From: Escarpia spicata
Lineage: Eukaryota; Annelida; Polychaeta; Sabellida; Siboglinidae
Direction: 5' to 3'
Assembly: GCA_963995525.1 (NCBI GenBank)
Contig: OZ023207.1
Span: 28,784,873-28,848,872 of the forward strand
DNA length: 64,000 bases
Shown in pieces: positions 1 to 12,692 of the stretch. A model generated the notes under the pieces. The model did no database searches. It saw only the letters and a list, made by a program, of their open reading frames with translations, and was not told where the DNA came from. How positions within the stretch are numbered: the stretch's first letter is position 1; each line of letters starts with the position of its first letter. A program made the translations under genes and the position numbers.

Positions 1-1606
1 GGCAGTTAATTGTAACCCCAGAAATGGTAGCTAAGAAAATGAGGGCTATGAAGGATAATAAATCACCTGGGGTGGATGGTATTCCACCTAAACTACTATT
101 GGAAATTGTAGAAAAAATTAGCATATCGCTTGCAACAGTTTTCAACTGGTCATTAGAAGAGGGAGTGGTTCCTTTAGAATGGAAAGAAGCAAATATTATA
201 CCGTTATTTAAAAAAGGTTCGAGAAACAAATAATTATAGACCAATTAATGTAACATCGGTGATTTGTAAATTATTAGAAAGACTAATTAAAGATCACATG
301 GTGGATTTTCTTGTTAATCATAACTTGATAAACCCATCTCAACATGGGTTTCTAAAAGCGAGGTCATGCTTAACAAATATGTTATGTTTTTTGGAAGATA
401 TCACTAAGTGGGTAGATGATGGATCACCAGTAAATATCATCTACTTATATTTTCAAAAAGCTTTCGACAAAGTACCACATCAAAGATTACTGCTTAAAAT
501 AAAGGCCCATGGCATAGGAAATGGCATAATTAACTGGATAGAAAAATGGCTGATTGACAGAAGACAACGGGTAGTTGTTGATGGGGAGGCTTCAAACTGG
601 AAATCAGTTTTGAGTGGGGTTCCACAGGGATCAGTACTAGGACCTATATTATTCTTAATATATATAAACGATTTAGACGATGATATAGCTAGCAAGGTAT
701 TGAAATTTGCAGATGATACAAAAGTGTTTAGAAGGATTAAAAGTGATGGAGATAGACAGCATTTACAAGATGATCTTGACAGGTTGATGAAATGGTCTGA
801 AAAGTGGCAAATGTTGTTCAATTTTGGGAAATGTAAATGCCTTCACACAGAACATGGGAACGTATATGTAGAATATACAATGGGGCGAACTGTACTAAGT
901 ACTACTCTAAAAGAAAAAAACTTAGGGCTGACAATGAGATTTCAGAGCAGTGTGGAATTGCAGCTTCAAAAGGAAATCAAATCCTTGGATTGATTAGGCG
1001 AAATATAGCATATAAAGAAAAAGAACTATTAATACCGCTGTATAAAACATTAGTTAGGCCTCATTTAGAATAGTGTATACAAGCGTGGAGGCCATATCGC
1101 AAGAAGCACATAATATATATGATAGAAAGAGTACAGAGGAGAGCGACTAAAATGATACCAAAACTGAGGGATCTTAGTTATGAAAAACGTCTAAAAGAAT
1201 GTGGTTTAACAACACTAGAGACCAGGAGATTGAGATGAGATCAGATAGAAGTGTTTAAAGTATTGAATGGTTATGAAAATATTGATAGAAATAGTTTTTT
1301 TTAGTTAAGAAAGATAGACAGACTAGAGGACATGAAGTTACATTAGTAAAGGAGCAGTGTAGATTACACGTAAGAAAGTTCTCATTTTCACAAAGGACTG
1401 TGAATGAATGGAACAGATTATCTGATGATTGTGTGGGTGCTAGTAGTGTGAATATGTTTAAAAATAAAATCGACACATACTTCATAAGGGCTGGATATAT
1501 GTAAATAAAAGGGTTGGACTTTCGATACGCCAAACGGCTTCCTTGTCCACCTGCCATCTAGAGTTAATTGTCTGGATGGCAATCTTGTTCAATCTTATTA
1601 AATTAT
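1..1606 (+). mobile_element. CR1-like non-LTR retrotransposon, copy 1 (ORF2 3' part, decayed)
   Basis: Reverse-transcriptase half of a CR1-type LINE; its 5' end lies outside the window. Translation shows the fingers/palm block (SPGVDGIPPKLL), AFDKVPH, VPQGSVLGP and the catalytic FADDT box near 709-723. The thumb and tail follow in other frames (LGLIRRNIAYKEKELL, RPHLE). It is broken: relative to copy 2 five bases are missing near 229, giving a stop there; a further frame change falls near 900-990 and a stop at 1071. Homology with copy 2 ends in a shared CTTATTAAAT near 1595-1606, taken as the 3' end. The reverse transcriptase family is certain; assignment to the CR1 clade is by motif style and by the ORF1 type seen in copy 2. 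Confidence 0.88.
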
Positions 1607-2880
1607 GACGTCTACATTGTGTTTCAATATTATGGAAATAATAGGCTTTGACGAGCGCCATCTTTTTACATGGCGGATATAGGCATGTCGACGAAGGTCA
1701 GTAGTTCCATTTTTAAATTGCTATCCATCAATCTATTCAATAACATAAACTATTTACATTTGTATTAAGGACCGTCATCTTTAAAAATGGCGGATTTGAA
1801 TGATTGGGAAATCCAAAAACAAAATATTTCAATTCATACAATTCCGTCTTTTTTCTGCATATAACCGCTGGACAAGCCTGCTGTGTTGAATGTGGACAAT
1901 GGAAAATCGTTGAACACCAAAGGCTTACTGCGGTTAACTCAGCCTGCCTAGACAATAATTTTGTTTTTTTGAAACTGGATGTTTTGATTACCATTTGAAC
2001 ATACTCCTGGGTCGTATCTTCCAAATTGACCTGGGAACATACTGCCTTCTTTCAAGCGGATATTCCGTACATTAGGAGTGCCTTATTCGTAGTAAGAATC
2101 CACTGCATGGATTTCTTGGTTCTGTCGGCGACGAGGGTGTCAAACACCTCCTTCGTTGTGCGACATGCTCAACAACAACCGTGTAACGTATGGTTCACAC
2201 AAAAAACGACATACGTATATCTACAAATTACTATTGATTCAGGTGCTGCAATGAAAACACTTTCGTTTGGTTTATGCGGACGACGCGTAGAGTCTTCACT
2301 TGTTCTGCCGGCATTTTGTTTTTTCGCTGTTACTTTACTCATCGGATAGACACCTAAACAAAGTCTGATATGTGGCGTACTTGATTTTTCTCATTTGAAT
2401 AAATGAATCACACGCTCAACGGAATACATTCTTCTGTTGAGCGAGGTCATGTTTTTTTTGCGACATCGGCCTCACAAAGGCAACCTCTACATAAGTGAAA
2501 TAGTTGTACTGACTGGTCGTTGTCACGGATGCTGAGTCAACCGACATCGCCATTCTTCTTATCTAAAAAAATCACGTTAATGTTTATTTGACTTCAAAAG
2601 ATACAGCCTGTTTTACTAATTACTATAATGTTCTTAAAACTATCATAACTATATTGAAGGTATGCCGCAAACCACGGTGTGGTAGGTAATAACGCTCGCA
2701 AACATCTATTTTCAAAACAATTGTTATTGAGTGCGTCCCTTTCAACCAACAATGGAGTACAGGCCTAACTTACACACTTATTATGATGGCGTAACATAAG
2801 CAACGCGTTACATTCGAAAGTTTATCATCCTGTTTATATTCGAGGCTATATTTGGTGGAGATAGATCGTAGAAATTGGTG
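1607..2880. other. Non-coding stretch between CR1 copies
   Basis: No recognisable gene. Short ORFs on both strands around 1737-2349 have no motif I know and no codon structure that sets them apart. The sequence is AT-rich and unique within the window as far as I can see. Confidence 0.5.
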
Positions 2881-5800
2881 GTGCAGAAAAGTTGATAAAC
2901 AAGTGGAATTACTGATTGATAAGTATTATTCTTGCCTTAATATAATTCATAAAGTTGCAGTAAACATACAGTATATTGAGTAGCAGTTGTGCTTAAAGTT
3001 AGTTAGTTAAAGTATTTTAGAACACTTTAGTATAGTGAGTGATAATAGGGTAACATAGCCTTCGATAAGTTGTAAACAAGATTTAACAAACCTGATTATG
3101 TGGTAGAATATACAGGGGATAAAGTAACAACCATAAAACTACTTACATAAGATAATATATGTGTAAGCCAGTACTTGCTAGATATTTCGATTAGGTAGCA
3201 TTGTTGTTAACATTAAGCAAGGGCGACAGTCGGGCGAACTCCAGATTGTTTCTGTAGATAGTGTCCTACGGCGTAACCTAAAATTAATATAGCAGCCTAA
3301 CGTAACGGAATTGATTGTATTTGAATTAGGTCACTACTGGTAATGTTAGTGTTCGTGATAGGATAAATAGTCAGCTGTGTAATTAAAATATGTAACATAA
3401 AGTGTGCTGTAGTACACAGGAAACATTCTGTATAAAGACTGAGTTAGTTAATGTATTAAATAAATTCTGATAGTGATATGGCGCCTTGCAAGCGGCAATT
3501 CAAGGCAAAGCGACTTGGTGTGCGATCACGGCCACAGCTGGGTAGATTTTGCATTGTCCGGCTGTGGGAAGTCATGGGCAGAAACCATGGAGGAAGGATT
3601 CACCTTTCAGTGCATGGGGTGTTGGAAGGTGGAGTGTCTGCAGAAGGAGATAGTTAGGTTGACAGATATTGTGAAGGGGATGGAGATGGGAATTAGCAAG
3701 GAGACAGGTGGAATGGAGAGGGACGACAGGGAGAGAGGTGGGAATACTGCAAGACTGAAGGAGAATAGCAGTGGCAAAACGACTAAGGAAAGGAGATTGA
3801 GAGAAGGGAAAATCGATGACAGAAAACGTGACAAGCGTGAAGGTGACAGGGGAGAAAGTGACCGTAGAGAAGGAGGGAGGGAAGATAGGACGGGAGAGGA
3901 GAGAAGAAAATGAGATGAAGGGACGAAAGGGAGTAAGAGCAAATGTGATAGAAGAGAAATCGATAAAAGGGACGATGACAGGAGGAAAGGTGACTAGAGG
4001 AAAAGCGACAGGAAAAAATGGATCGGTAGATATGTGGGTAGAGAAGGTATTGGGGCATGGCAAGGGAGGGTCTATACTAGTACACGTACGAACAAAATAA
4101 TGCTAGTGGGGAGGTACAAACTGGGATAGAACAGACGTATAGACAGTTAGCGAGGAAGCTAATGAAAACAAGATTTGCACAGATTATTCTCTCAGGAATT
4201 TTGCCAGAAATGGGAGGAAGGGGGCAACGTATAGAAATTGCAAGAGGATGGCGATCAACGCACTAGTTGAGCAGATGTGTGAAGAAGAGTGGGTGGGATT
4301 CACAGATTTATGGGGATACTTTGTTGGGAGGGAAGATATGTACATGAGAGATGGCCTCCATCTTAGTGGAAAGGGGGCAGCTGTTTTCTCAGAGAACCTG
4401 CTGCGATCTGTTGACAGTGGGTCAGGTTGCATCTATTTAAACTAGATTCGCAGGAGGACTCACACAGAAGCCTGAAACTGGAGGCATATATAAAGACAGC
4501 ACAAATAAAACAGCAAAGAACAGTCTGGAAAACTCTTCTGAAGCTGGATATAAATGTGTTTGTTTAAATGCAAGGAGTGTAGTAAACAACAGAAATGAAC
4601 TAAACATTACGTTAGAAGATATTAACCCTCACATAACAGGTATAACCGAAACCTGGACCACCACCGATATATCAGATGCCGAATTGGAATTGACAGGATA
4701 TGTAATGTTTAGAAAAGATAGAATAGGAAGAAAGGGAGGTGGAGTTATTTTATATATTAAAGAATCTATCCAGGCTTATGAAATAACATTAGAAAGAGAA
4801 GCAGATTGCGAATAAGCTGTTTGGTGTAACATAGTTACAGGAAACTCAACGTTAAGAGTTGGGTTATTTTATCGAAGTCCAAACATAAGCATAGAAGAGA
4901 ATGAAAAAATACAAAACGCTATAAGGGAAGTAAGCAAACGGGACAGTACTATTATGTGGGATTTTAGACACGGGCATATACAATGGAAATCTCTGCAGAG
5001 TATGGGGAGTGAGGACCAAAAGTTTTTAGTTTTAGTTCAAGATACTTTCCTTTCTCAACATGTGCTAGAACCAACCAGGGGTAAGAATGTGTTAGACATA
5101 GTTTTGTCCTCACAGAATGAATTAGTTGATAATGTCAAGACATGTGAGCCACTGGGGAGTAGCGATCACAACCAGATACATTTTACCATCAAAGTAAAAT
5201 CAGAAAGGAATAGTAAAAAGCAGTATAGGAGAAATTTCCATAAAGGAAGGTATAAGGACATGAGGAAAAAATTAACAAAGATAGATTGGAATAACACACT
5301 GAAAAATAAGACAGCAACAGAATGCTGGAATATATAAAAAGTGAAATTAAATGTATAGTCGATACATTTGTACCCTTCAAAAAACAAGGGAAACGGTCCA
5401 CAAATTATTTATCGAAAGAAGTCATAAGAAATATTTAGTATAAACAAATGATGTGGAAGTCATACAGATGTACTGGAAATGATGAAGACTACAACATTTA
5501 TAAAGAAGCACTTATCCAAGCTACAGCTAAAATTTTAAAATCAAAGATTAGCTATGAACAACAATTAGCTAGTAATATAAAACATGACTGCAAGATTTGT
5601 TATGCGTATGTTCGAAGCAAACAGAAAGTTCATGATAAGGTCGGTCCTCTAGAAGATAGTGCTGGAAATATTTTAGCACAGGGATTCTTAATGGCAGAAT
5701 ATCTGAATGAGTATTTTAGTTCAGTGTTTACCAGGGAAAATATTAGTTCACTGCCCGTACCAGAGGCTAAGTTCAAGGGGGCATACTCAGACTATTTAGG

Positions 5801-7379
5801 ACAGTTAATTGTAACCCCGGAAATGGTAGCTAAATAAATAAGGGCTATGAAAGATAATAAATCAACTGGAGTGGATGGGATTCCACCTAAACTACTATTG
5901 GAAATTGTAGAACAAATTAGCATACCGCTTGCAACAGTTTTCAACTTGTCATTAGAAGAGGGAGTGGTTCCTTTAGAATGGAAAGAAGCAAATATTATAC
6001 CGTTATTTAAAAAAGGTTCGAGAAACAAGTCAAATAATTATAGACCAGTTAATGTAACATCGGTGATTTGTAAATTATTAGAAATACTAATTAAAGATCA
6101 CATGGTGGAGTTTCTTGTTAATCATAACTTGATAAACCCATCTCAACATGGGTTTCTAAAAGCGAGGTCATGCTTAACAAATATGTTATGTTTTTTGGAA
6201 GATATCACTAAGTGGGTAGATGATGGATCACCAGTAAATATCATCTACTTATATTTTCAAAAAGCTTTCGACAAAGTACCACATCAAAGATTACTGCTTA
6301 AAATAAAGGCCCATGGCATAGGAAATGGCATAAGTAACTGGATAGAAAAATGGTTGATTGACAGAAGACAACGTGTAGTGGTTGATGGGGAGGCTTCAAA
6401 CTGGAAATCAGTTTTGAGTGGGGTACCATAGGGATCAGTACTAGGACCTATATTATTCCTAATATATGTCAACGATTTGGATGATGAAATAATCAGCAAG
6501 TTGTTTAGAAGGATTAAAAGTGATGAAGATAGACAACATTTACAAGATGATCTTGACAGGTTGATCAAATGGTCTGAAAAGTGGCAAATGTTGTACAATT
6601 TTGGGAAATGTAAATGCCTCCGCACAGGACATGGGAACGAAGAGGTAGAATATACAATGGGGGGGGAGTACTGTAGTAAGTACTACTGTAAAAGAAAAGG
6701 ACTTAGGGTTAACCATTAGTGCTGATATGGAGGTTTCAGAGCAGTGCGGAAAGGGAAATCAAATCCTTGGATTAATTAGGCGAAATGTAGGGTATAATGA
6801 AAAAGAACTAATATTAACAATGTACAAAACAATAATGAGGCCTCATTTAGAATATTGTATACAAGCATGGAGGCCATATCGCAAGAAGGACATATATATG
6901 CTAGAAAGAGTACAGAGGAGAGCGACTAAAACGAAACCAAAACTGAGGGATCTTAGTTATGAAATTCGCCTAAGAGATTGTGGTTTAACAACACTAGAGA
7001 CCAGAAGATTGAGAGGAGATCAGACAGAAGTGTTTAAAATAATAAATGGTTATGAAAATATTGATATAAATATTGTTCTCTCAGTTAAGAAAGATAGAAG
7101 GACTAGAGGACATGAAGTTGCATTAGCAAAGGAGCAGTGTAGATTAGATATAAGAAAGTTCTCATTTTCACAAAGGAGTGTAAATGAATGGAACAGATTG
7201 TCTGCTGATTGTGTGGGTGCTAGTAGCGTGAATATGTTTAAAAATAAAATCGACACATACCTCAGAAGGATACACATAGATAAAAGGGTTGGACTCTCGA
7301 AAAGCCGAAGGGCTTCCTTGTCCACCTGCCACCAAGAGTTAACTCTCTGGGTGGCAATCTTCTTAAATCTTATTAAATA
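2881..7379 (+). mobile_element. CR1-like non-LTR retrotransposon, copy 2 (both ORFs, inactive)
   Basis: A nearly complete CR1-type element: ORF1 with a zinc-binding and an esterase region, then ORF2 with endonuclease and reverse transcriptase. The 3' end is placed where homology with copy 1 stops (CTTATTAAAT near 7370-7379). The 5' end is not visible; about 600 bases of AT-rich sequence before ORF1 are assumed to be its 5' UTR. It lies in the same direction as copy 1, and the shared RT parts are very similar at the DNA level. Several in-frame stops, frameshifts and loss of the catalytic FADD box show that it is dead. Confidence 0.85.
3473..4445 (+). pseudogene. CR1 ORF1: zinc-finger-like N-terminus plus SGNH-type esterase
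   Basis: ORF1 protein of the CR1-like element. ORF1 proteins of this kind bind nucleic acid and, in CR1 elements, often carry an esterase domain. The N-terminal part has spaced Cys/His residues (CDHGHSW, CGKSW, CMGCWK) like a PHD or related zinc knuckle, then a very charged Glu/Lys/Arg stretch. Downstream, in other frames, an SGNH hydrolase is readable: ILSGILPEMGGRG near 4190-4220 and DGLHLSGKGAAVF near 4351-4390, with the catalytic-type Asp-x-x-His. Stops at 3911 and frame changes around 4060-4240 break it. ORF2 begins about 50-100 bases further on. The esterase reading is strong; the zinc-finger subtype is uncertain. Confidence 0.75.
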
Positions 7380-7407
7380 TCCAATGATTAATAGTCGAAA
7401 TGTCTAA
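4490..7407 (+). pseudogene. CR1 ORF2: apurinic-type endonuclease plus reverse transcriptase
   Basis: ORF2 nicks target DNA and copies the element RNA. The endonuclease runs from about 4555 (VCLNARSVVNNRNEL, GITETW) to 5210, ending in LGSSDHNQIHF, the SDH active-site motif. The reverse transcriptase follows from about 5820 with GVDGIPPKLL, AFDKVPH and SVLSGVP. Breaks include a stop at about 4814, a stop at 5335 with a frame change, a stop at 5836, a stop at 6430 inside the VPQG box and a deletion near 6500: compared with copy 1 the segment holding FADDT is missing, so the catalytic aspartates are lost. The C-terminal part (6727-7407) stays open, with RPHLEYCIQAWRPY and ERVQRRATK. Confidence 0.88.
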
Positions 7408-7437
7408 TAAAAATATATTTTTATTAGACATTTCGAC
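7394..7437. repeat. Perfect 44-bp palindrome
   Basis: The left half, starting GTCGAAATGTCTAATAAAAA, is mirrored exactly by the right half, ending TTTTTATTAGACATTTCGAC, with no spacer. It lies just after the 3' end of CR1 copy 2 and touches a dispersed repeat on its right. It could form a 22-bp cruciform or hairpin. Confidence 0.95.
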
Positions 7438-7560
7438 ACAAACGTAGAACGTAACTTAACAATTGCAGTATACACGCGCGCGTAGCAAATACTTCGGGAA
7501 AACTGCCTCTGCGTCGTGGACTTTGCAGCATTAAGTATACTCTGACATCAGTTTTACTGC
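7437..7560 (-). repeat. Dispersed repeat family R1, copy 1
   Basis: Read on the minus strand, this matches 17570-17690 and 57720-57820. Shared blocks are GTTTTCCCGAAGTATTTGC, an ACGCGCG run and ATTGTTAAGTTACGTT. No coding capacity is visible. Copy 1 is the shortest and abuts the 44-bp palindrome. Confidence 0.75.
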
Positions 7561-9442
7561 ATTTTAGACAAAATGTACACACATAGTTTCTGCAGCTTCT
7601 CTAAATACACTAGAAAGTACTTACTGACATTTTACAAACACACTTGCGCGGACAAAAACTGCTACATATGCAGTTAGGCTACCAATATACATCATATACT
7701 CTTTATTATATATTAAAGCAGCTTGTAGCTTTAACTTAATATACTCTTTGTACACCACAATGGGAGTAGGATAAATGTTTTAGTTAAAATTACCAGTGAC
7801 AGTCTCCCGACAGTTTTTTTTAATGAAAATGTTCTTACATGTTTTGTACTTATTTGTATTATATCTGTCGAATAAAGATCTTCCTTCCTTCCTTCCTTCC
7901 TTCTGACATTATATGTTTATGTGTAAATTCAATATCATGGCGATACGAATAATATTTCACATTTCTACACTAGCATGACTACAACTTATCGATTATCGAT
8001 GGATGTGAATGCCACTATATCTCCGACCTTCGTCAGTTTGAACACACAACGAGTTTCAGCGAGCGCGTTATGGTGTTTATGTAATGATGCTGTGTGTTTT
8101 CTAACATTTGGTCAATATTGCTATCACGACTGTCAACTAACAAGGCAACCTATTAGGAGGCGGGGAACTATTTTTTTTACTTTGTGAAATAGCGTGTTGA
8201 TAGATGCTACTCTGATAAAAGTTCCCTGTAGCAAGCTTCCAGTCATTGGCGCTCAGTTTTCCTTATTTGTTACGCAACATTTACCCAACAACATAATGCA
8301 TGGCTCGCTCCCTCAGACTCTCCCGGTTCCGACGTCTATGAATTGTGTATTTGCATGCGTTCGAGTGTGTACGTACGTGTCTGATCACAGCCGAATCGAG
8401 GTGATTGCCGAGAAATATTCGTGAGCCGACGAGTTTCCCGGCAATCAGTTTGATCGCAGAAGCTTCATTGACGTTAAACGTAATCCAATGGCTACCACGA
8501 GAGTAGGCTATAACTCTGAACAGTAACTGTGGCCAACTTTTCGCTATTGTGTTCGTATTATCTTGGAATATGTTGTGCTGTTGTATTATATTAAAACACT
8601 CACAGAACGTTACGTACGCTGTATAAGTCCAATCTTTATGGAGTCGATATTAGTGTATCTTCAGGTAATGTACAGCTGTAGTTGGAATTTGGCTTATTTG
8701 TAATAGTTGCTTTCGATGACGTCCATATAATTTAATAAACTTCGGTGTTGCAACATATTGTGCTTAAACAGAACAACATAATTATCACATTTGCTATCTG
8801 TTATTTTCTGTAACAGACACGTATACCCGCGCCCATTCACACGAGCACAACCACATTCACGTTGTTTATATAAATTAACTGACTAATATTATGTGTGTCA
8901 GCAACTAAATCAACATAATTAGGTTATACTCGTCGCGGTATACTTGGCATTGACATTACGGCACCTGGCAGATTTCCAACAAGTTGTCGTCAACGTAAAC
9001 AACCATAATATTCAACTGAAACTTATATGACGGAAACGCTCCTTCAACGAATAGCGATTATACTAAAATATGGCTGCTGTTAAACACAATACACATACAC
9101 GCGCCGGTTTTGAGGTAACTACCTTCTCTTTGAAACTGGTACACTACGTTCAGTTCAACGATAAACGACTGCAAAATAACGGCATTATGTAACCCCCGAT
9201 GGTCACCGACAGAACCTTTCATGCAGCGCTTTGTGTCTCATCGATACTTGGCTAACTGTCGTTCACCAACACACATGCGCGCGAGAGAAACGCAAAACTC
9301 GTTGGCTGCAATGGCACAGTCGTCTTACAGCATGTGTATTAGTTTACTGAAACATTCGTGTTGCAATTAAGCACACTTACCGATATATACACCATGATAT
9401 TCCACATTACGTAACTGTTGTAATGTGAAGTTAGAACGCTTA
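7561..9442. other. Intergenic, with a short (TTCC)n tail
   Basis: No gene recognised. A TTCC run at 7881-7903 follows AATAAAGATC; this may be the 3' tail of an old CR1/L2-type insertion, since such elements end in short microsatellites, but no coding remnant is visible upstream. Small ORFs at 7975-8424 lack motifs. Confidence 0.4.
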
Positions 9443-9698
9443 AGGCCCGGATACGCTGCAGGTTGAGTCGGTGTCAGTCGGTTAGGGTATCCACACATCC
9501 GATTGTAATCGGGGCTAGTCTGCGTCAGTTTGACGTAGTCCGAAAGTTTACGTGATTGCGACGTCGCGCTGGTTTCGAGTCTAACTTTGTCGGTGTCAGT
9601 CGGAGTAGTAGACACACTGCAGTCGGGGTGAGCCTGGACTAGTCGGATCTGGTCTGGTCGGGTAGGGTCGGGCGAAAGGGCTCAGTGTATCACTGGCT
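9443..9698. mobile_element. Harbinger-like MITE with TTA target duplication (candidate)
   Basis: A 256-bp non-coding element. The left end AGGCCCGGATACGCTG and the reverse complement of the right end AGCCAGTGATACACTG form an imperfect inverted repeat, and both ends are flanked by TTA (9440-9442 and 9699-9701). A 3-bp TTA/TAA duplication is the hallmark of PIF/Harbinger elements. The interior repeats GTCGGTGTCAGTCGG twice, like the subterminal CGACTAGTCGG motifs of the element at 53086-54593. Confidence 0.6.
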
Positions 9699-10680
9699 TT
9701 AGATAAGCCGGTTTGATTTGGTGTAAACACAACTTAAATCGGTAAAACTTGTGCGACATTTACAAACATTCACCTACTGTATTCTTAAACATAGATGGCG
9801 TGCAGTTGTACGTAAAATAACTATATCAGGCCTAAGCGTGGCGTATTTTGGGGGCGCTTACGCCTTGGAGCTCACCGGAACCTAAAATTCTGCCCATTCA
9901 GATCTTCATATGGACCTCCTTATGGTATGTTCAAGCGGGACCCTTGCTTCAGCAGGGGGAGGGTGCGAACTCCTACTGGCCTATATATGTATATTATAAC
10001 ATCGTTAATTTATGTCTTATTAATTTACAGGATACAATTATTATTCTAATTTTATTTTATTTATTTGACATTTTAGGATGTATTTTAAGTTTAGTATGTA
10101 CTGGTTGTCTTTATTGTCTTCACTGTCTTCTTGAGCAAAACAATAAGCACGCATCCAGTAGCTGACAAGAGTTAATACATATTAAAATGACATCACATGC
10201 AAGTTGGCTTACGACACACACAAAAAACATTACGAACGAAAGGCGACTCGAAGGAGTGTCGTGTGAATATGTACACAGTGTCTACACGTCTGAGTTTGCT
10301 TGCGTTCAGGCTTTGTGCAAGTTCACAAAGCCGGATCGAGGTTCTTTCTAGAAAACCCGCGAGTTTCCCGGCAATCAGATCGATCGCCGGTGCTTGTAAT
10401 CCATCTCAACAACTTACCATTGTCACATCTGCGAACATGTTGCGACTTGAAAAATGTAAGTTCACACATAGCGCGGTATCAAGTCCTTTGGAATGCTTAA
10501 AGCGCTCTACACTTCAAACCTTCCATACCTGTTCAATCGAATACCATATCGATTTCTCAAGGAAGTGTTCAGTCATGCTGCAATTACGGCGCAAAGGCTG
10601 TTCGTTAACATATATGCACCATGTGGAGTGATCGAAATTGCCAAAGCTTCGAAACGGAAGCAAGAGGTTCCTCTTGATTG
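9699..10680. other. No gene recognised
   Basis: Open frames at 9848-10165 and 10197-10681 have no similarity I recognise and overlap one another in different frames. Nothing else is visible. Confidence 0.4.
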
Positions 10681-10683
10681 AGA

Positions 10684-10872
10684 GTCCTTGTGTGCGTGTG
10701 TGCGTGTGTGCGTGTGTTCGTGTGTGCGTGTGTGCGTGTGTGCGTGTGTGCGTGTGTGCGTGTGTGCGTGTGTGCGTGTGTGCGTGTGTGCGTGTGTGCG
10801 TGTGCGCGTGTGCGCGTGTGCGCGTGTGTGCGTGCGTGTACGTGCATATGTGTGCGTGTGCGTGTGCATGTA
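10684..10872. repeat. GTGTGC-rich microsatellite
   Basis: A run of GTGTGC hexamers with GCGCGT variants, alternating purine and pyrimidine. It is open in several frames on both strands, giving false CVCAC-like or THTRT-like ORFs. Confidence 0.97.
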
Positions 10873-12585
10873 TCCTTCTCACGAATCCTAATACGTTTGC
10901 AAAACAGAAATGTTATAGCAACATTAGGCCTGTTATATCCAAACATCCCTGTATCTATTACCAGGACCGTAGCAATGTTTTTGGGGCGTGCGTTTTTAGA
11001 CCTTTCCCAAAAATCCACCAGGTCTTGGCCGAAACCTTAGCTGTTGTTAAACAACTCATTCAGTACTTGCGTGATGCCGGATATTACATCGGGAGCTGGG
11101 GGCGAGGGTGTGATGTTCATTTGTTAAGCTTCACGATCTAAAATCAAGCGGAACTCTTGTGCCTCAGCGGGGGGCACGTTAGGGTTACATGCACAAACAT
11201 CGCATGCCCACAGCCTGATTATCTACAATTAGCGTGGCACACGTTACTCATACCGCGAGCAGGGCATTTTTCAGAGACATACTGCGAAAACGTGATACTT
11301 CACTATCCTGTAGATGGAAACGTCATTGTGGATTAAAATGTTTAAATAAAACTACAGTAAATACTTAATTTAATAAAATATTTGTTTGTAAAATAAATAA
11401 TTAAATAAAACAAGTACAAAAGTGCAGTTCATAGTTAATATAAACGTTCATTCAACGAATACTGGTAGGGCCTACAGCGTTCGTAGTTTGTGCTTGTATT
11501 GGCGTCCGGCGCGGTCTTTGCTTTAACATTGATGACAAGGAAACTTATGCGCACTAGACCGTGGCAAATGTTATAAATAATATCATTTATTTATCGGAGG
11601 TCTTCTGTATAACGAAATTCTACATAAGGGTAGTGCACATCGCTGTGACGGTGAACTGTTGTGGTAACTGCCAGTATCACTGCGAGGAGCGGATTGCTCC
11701 ACTTGTTATATCGTCTGATAGTTTACCTGTCTTGGTGTGGAGTGACCAGGCGTCAGTGGCTCACTCAAGCGTCGGTCTGACGAGTTCCTCGTAGGCCGTT
11801 TTCTTGACTTGAGGTGGCGCCACATGTAGTGTTCTTTTAACATGTGTCGTTCTGGCTTTGTACTGCACTTGATTAATGAATGGCTGAGTCGACAAAGTCC
11901 TGTTGGTGGTAACACCCAGTAGTTGTCAGTCCGTGTGAACTTTCTGTTCATTTTCCGTGCAATGTCTTAGATCGCTAGCTTCCTGATGGTAACTAACTGA
12001 GCGACGCACTTTTATACATTAACCGTTTCAGTGCCCAAAAACCGATTCCGCCGATCACCGTTTTGCAAAGAATAGCAAAGCAGCCGATTGCGATTTGTCA
12101 ATGCCTCTGACATTGGCTGGTGTCTATGACACCATTACAATTTGGCGAATACGATTAATCATTACAGAAGGGAGGTCTTCGGCAGCTGGAATTATAATTG
12201 ACCTATCCATCACGTGATATGTTGCCTAGTAAAAGGTCCGTCAAACCATCACAAATGGATGCCGAACACGTGGAGCGTTTGTACATTCCGTCGTATATTT
12301 TTGCTGAAATACTGGCCCCGAAAATATGTTTTTTTTAAACACATAATGCATAATGTTTAAAGTGACAATGTGGGAATGTTTTATTTAGGAGATGTCTTGC
12401 CGTAATGTTAATGAAATTCATGAAATAAAAATTATGACCATTGTTGGCAAAGGCAAAGCTTGGCTGAGGTCACGCGCGTAATTTTTTTATTACGACGTAT
12501 AAAACCCGTACTATTTATTTACGTCGGTCAGACGGACGGATGGACGGACATACTGTATTTATATATATCTATCGATATCTCCAGC
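10873..12585. other. No gene recognised
   Basis: AT-rich (11330-11420) to mixed sequence. ORFs of 77-137 codons in this part are chance or microsatellite-driven. Confidence 0.4.
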
Positions 12586-12587
12586 GC

Positions 12588-12692
12588 TGCCTCCCTTCCT
12601 CCTCCCCTCCCTCCCTCCCCTCCCTCCCTCCCTCCCCTCCCTCCCTCCCTCCCTCCCTCCCTCCCTCTCCGCCTCCCTCCCTCCCTCCCTCC
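12588..12692. repeat. Polypyrimidine CCCT/CCTC tract
   Basis: About 100 bases of CCTCCCTCC on the plus strand, a purine-only GGGAGG strand opposite, followed by a GGGCCCGCGGGCCCGGGG palindrome near 12711-12727. The G-rich minus strand could form a G-quadruplex or triplex. The ORFs here are artefacts. Confidence 0.95.

Noticed and set aside
3572..4063. 163-codon minus-strand ORF
   Set aside because: Antisense shadow of the highly charged CR1 ORF1 (Phe/Ser/Pro-rich complement of a purine-rich strand).
7881..7903. CR1 3' end attached to copy 2
   Set aside because: Copy 1 and copy 2 homology ends near 7379, and the (TTCC)n tail is 500 bases further on; if real it belongs to another insertion.
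10514..11141. ORFs of 120-167 codons around the GTGTGC tract
   Set aside because: Most residues come from the microsatellite and the flanks show no domain.
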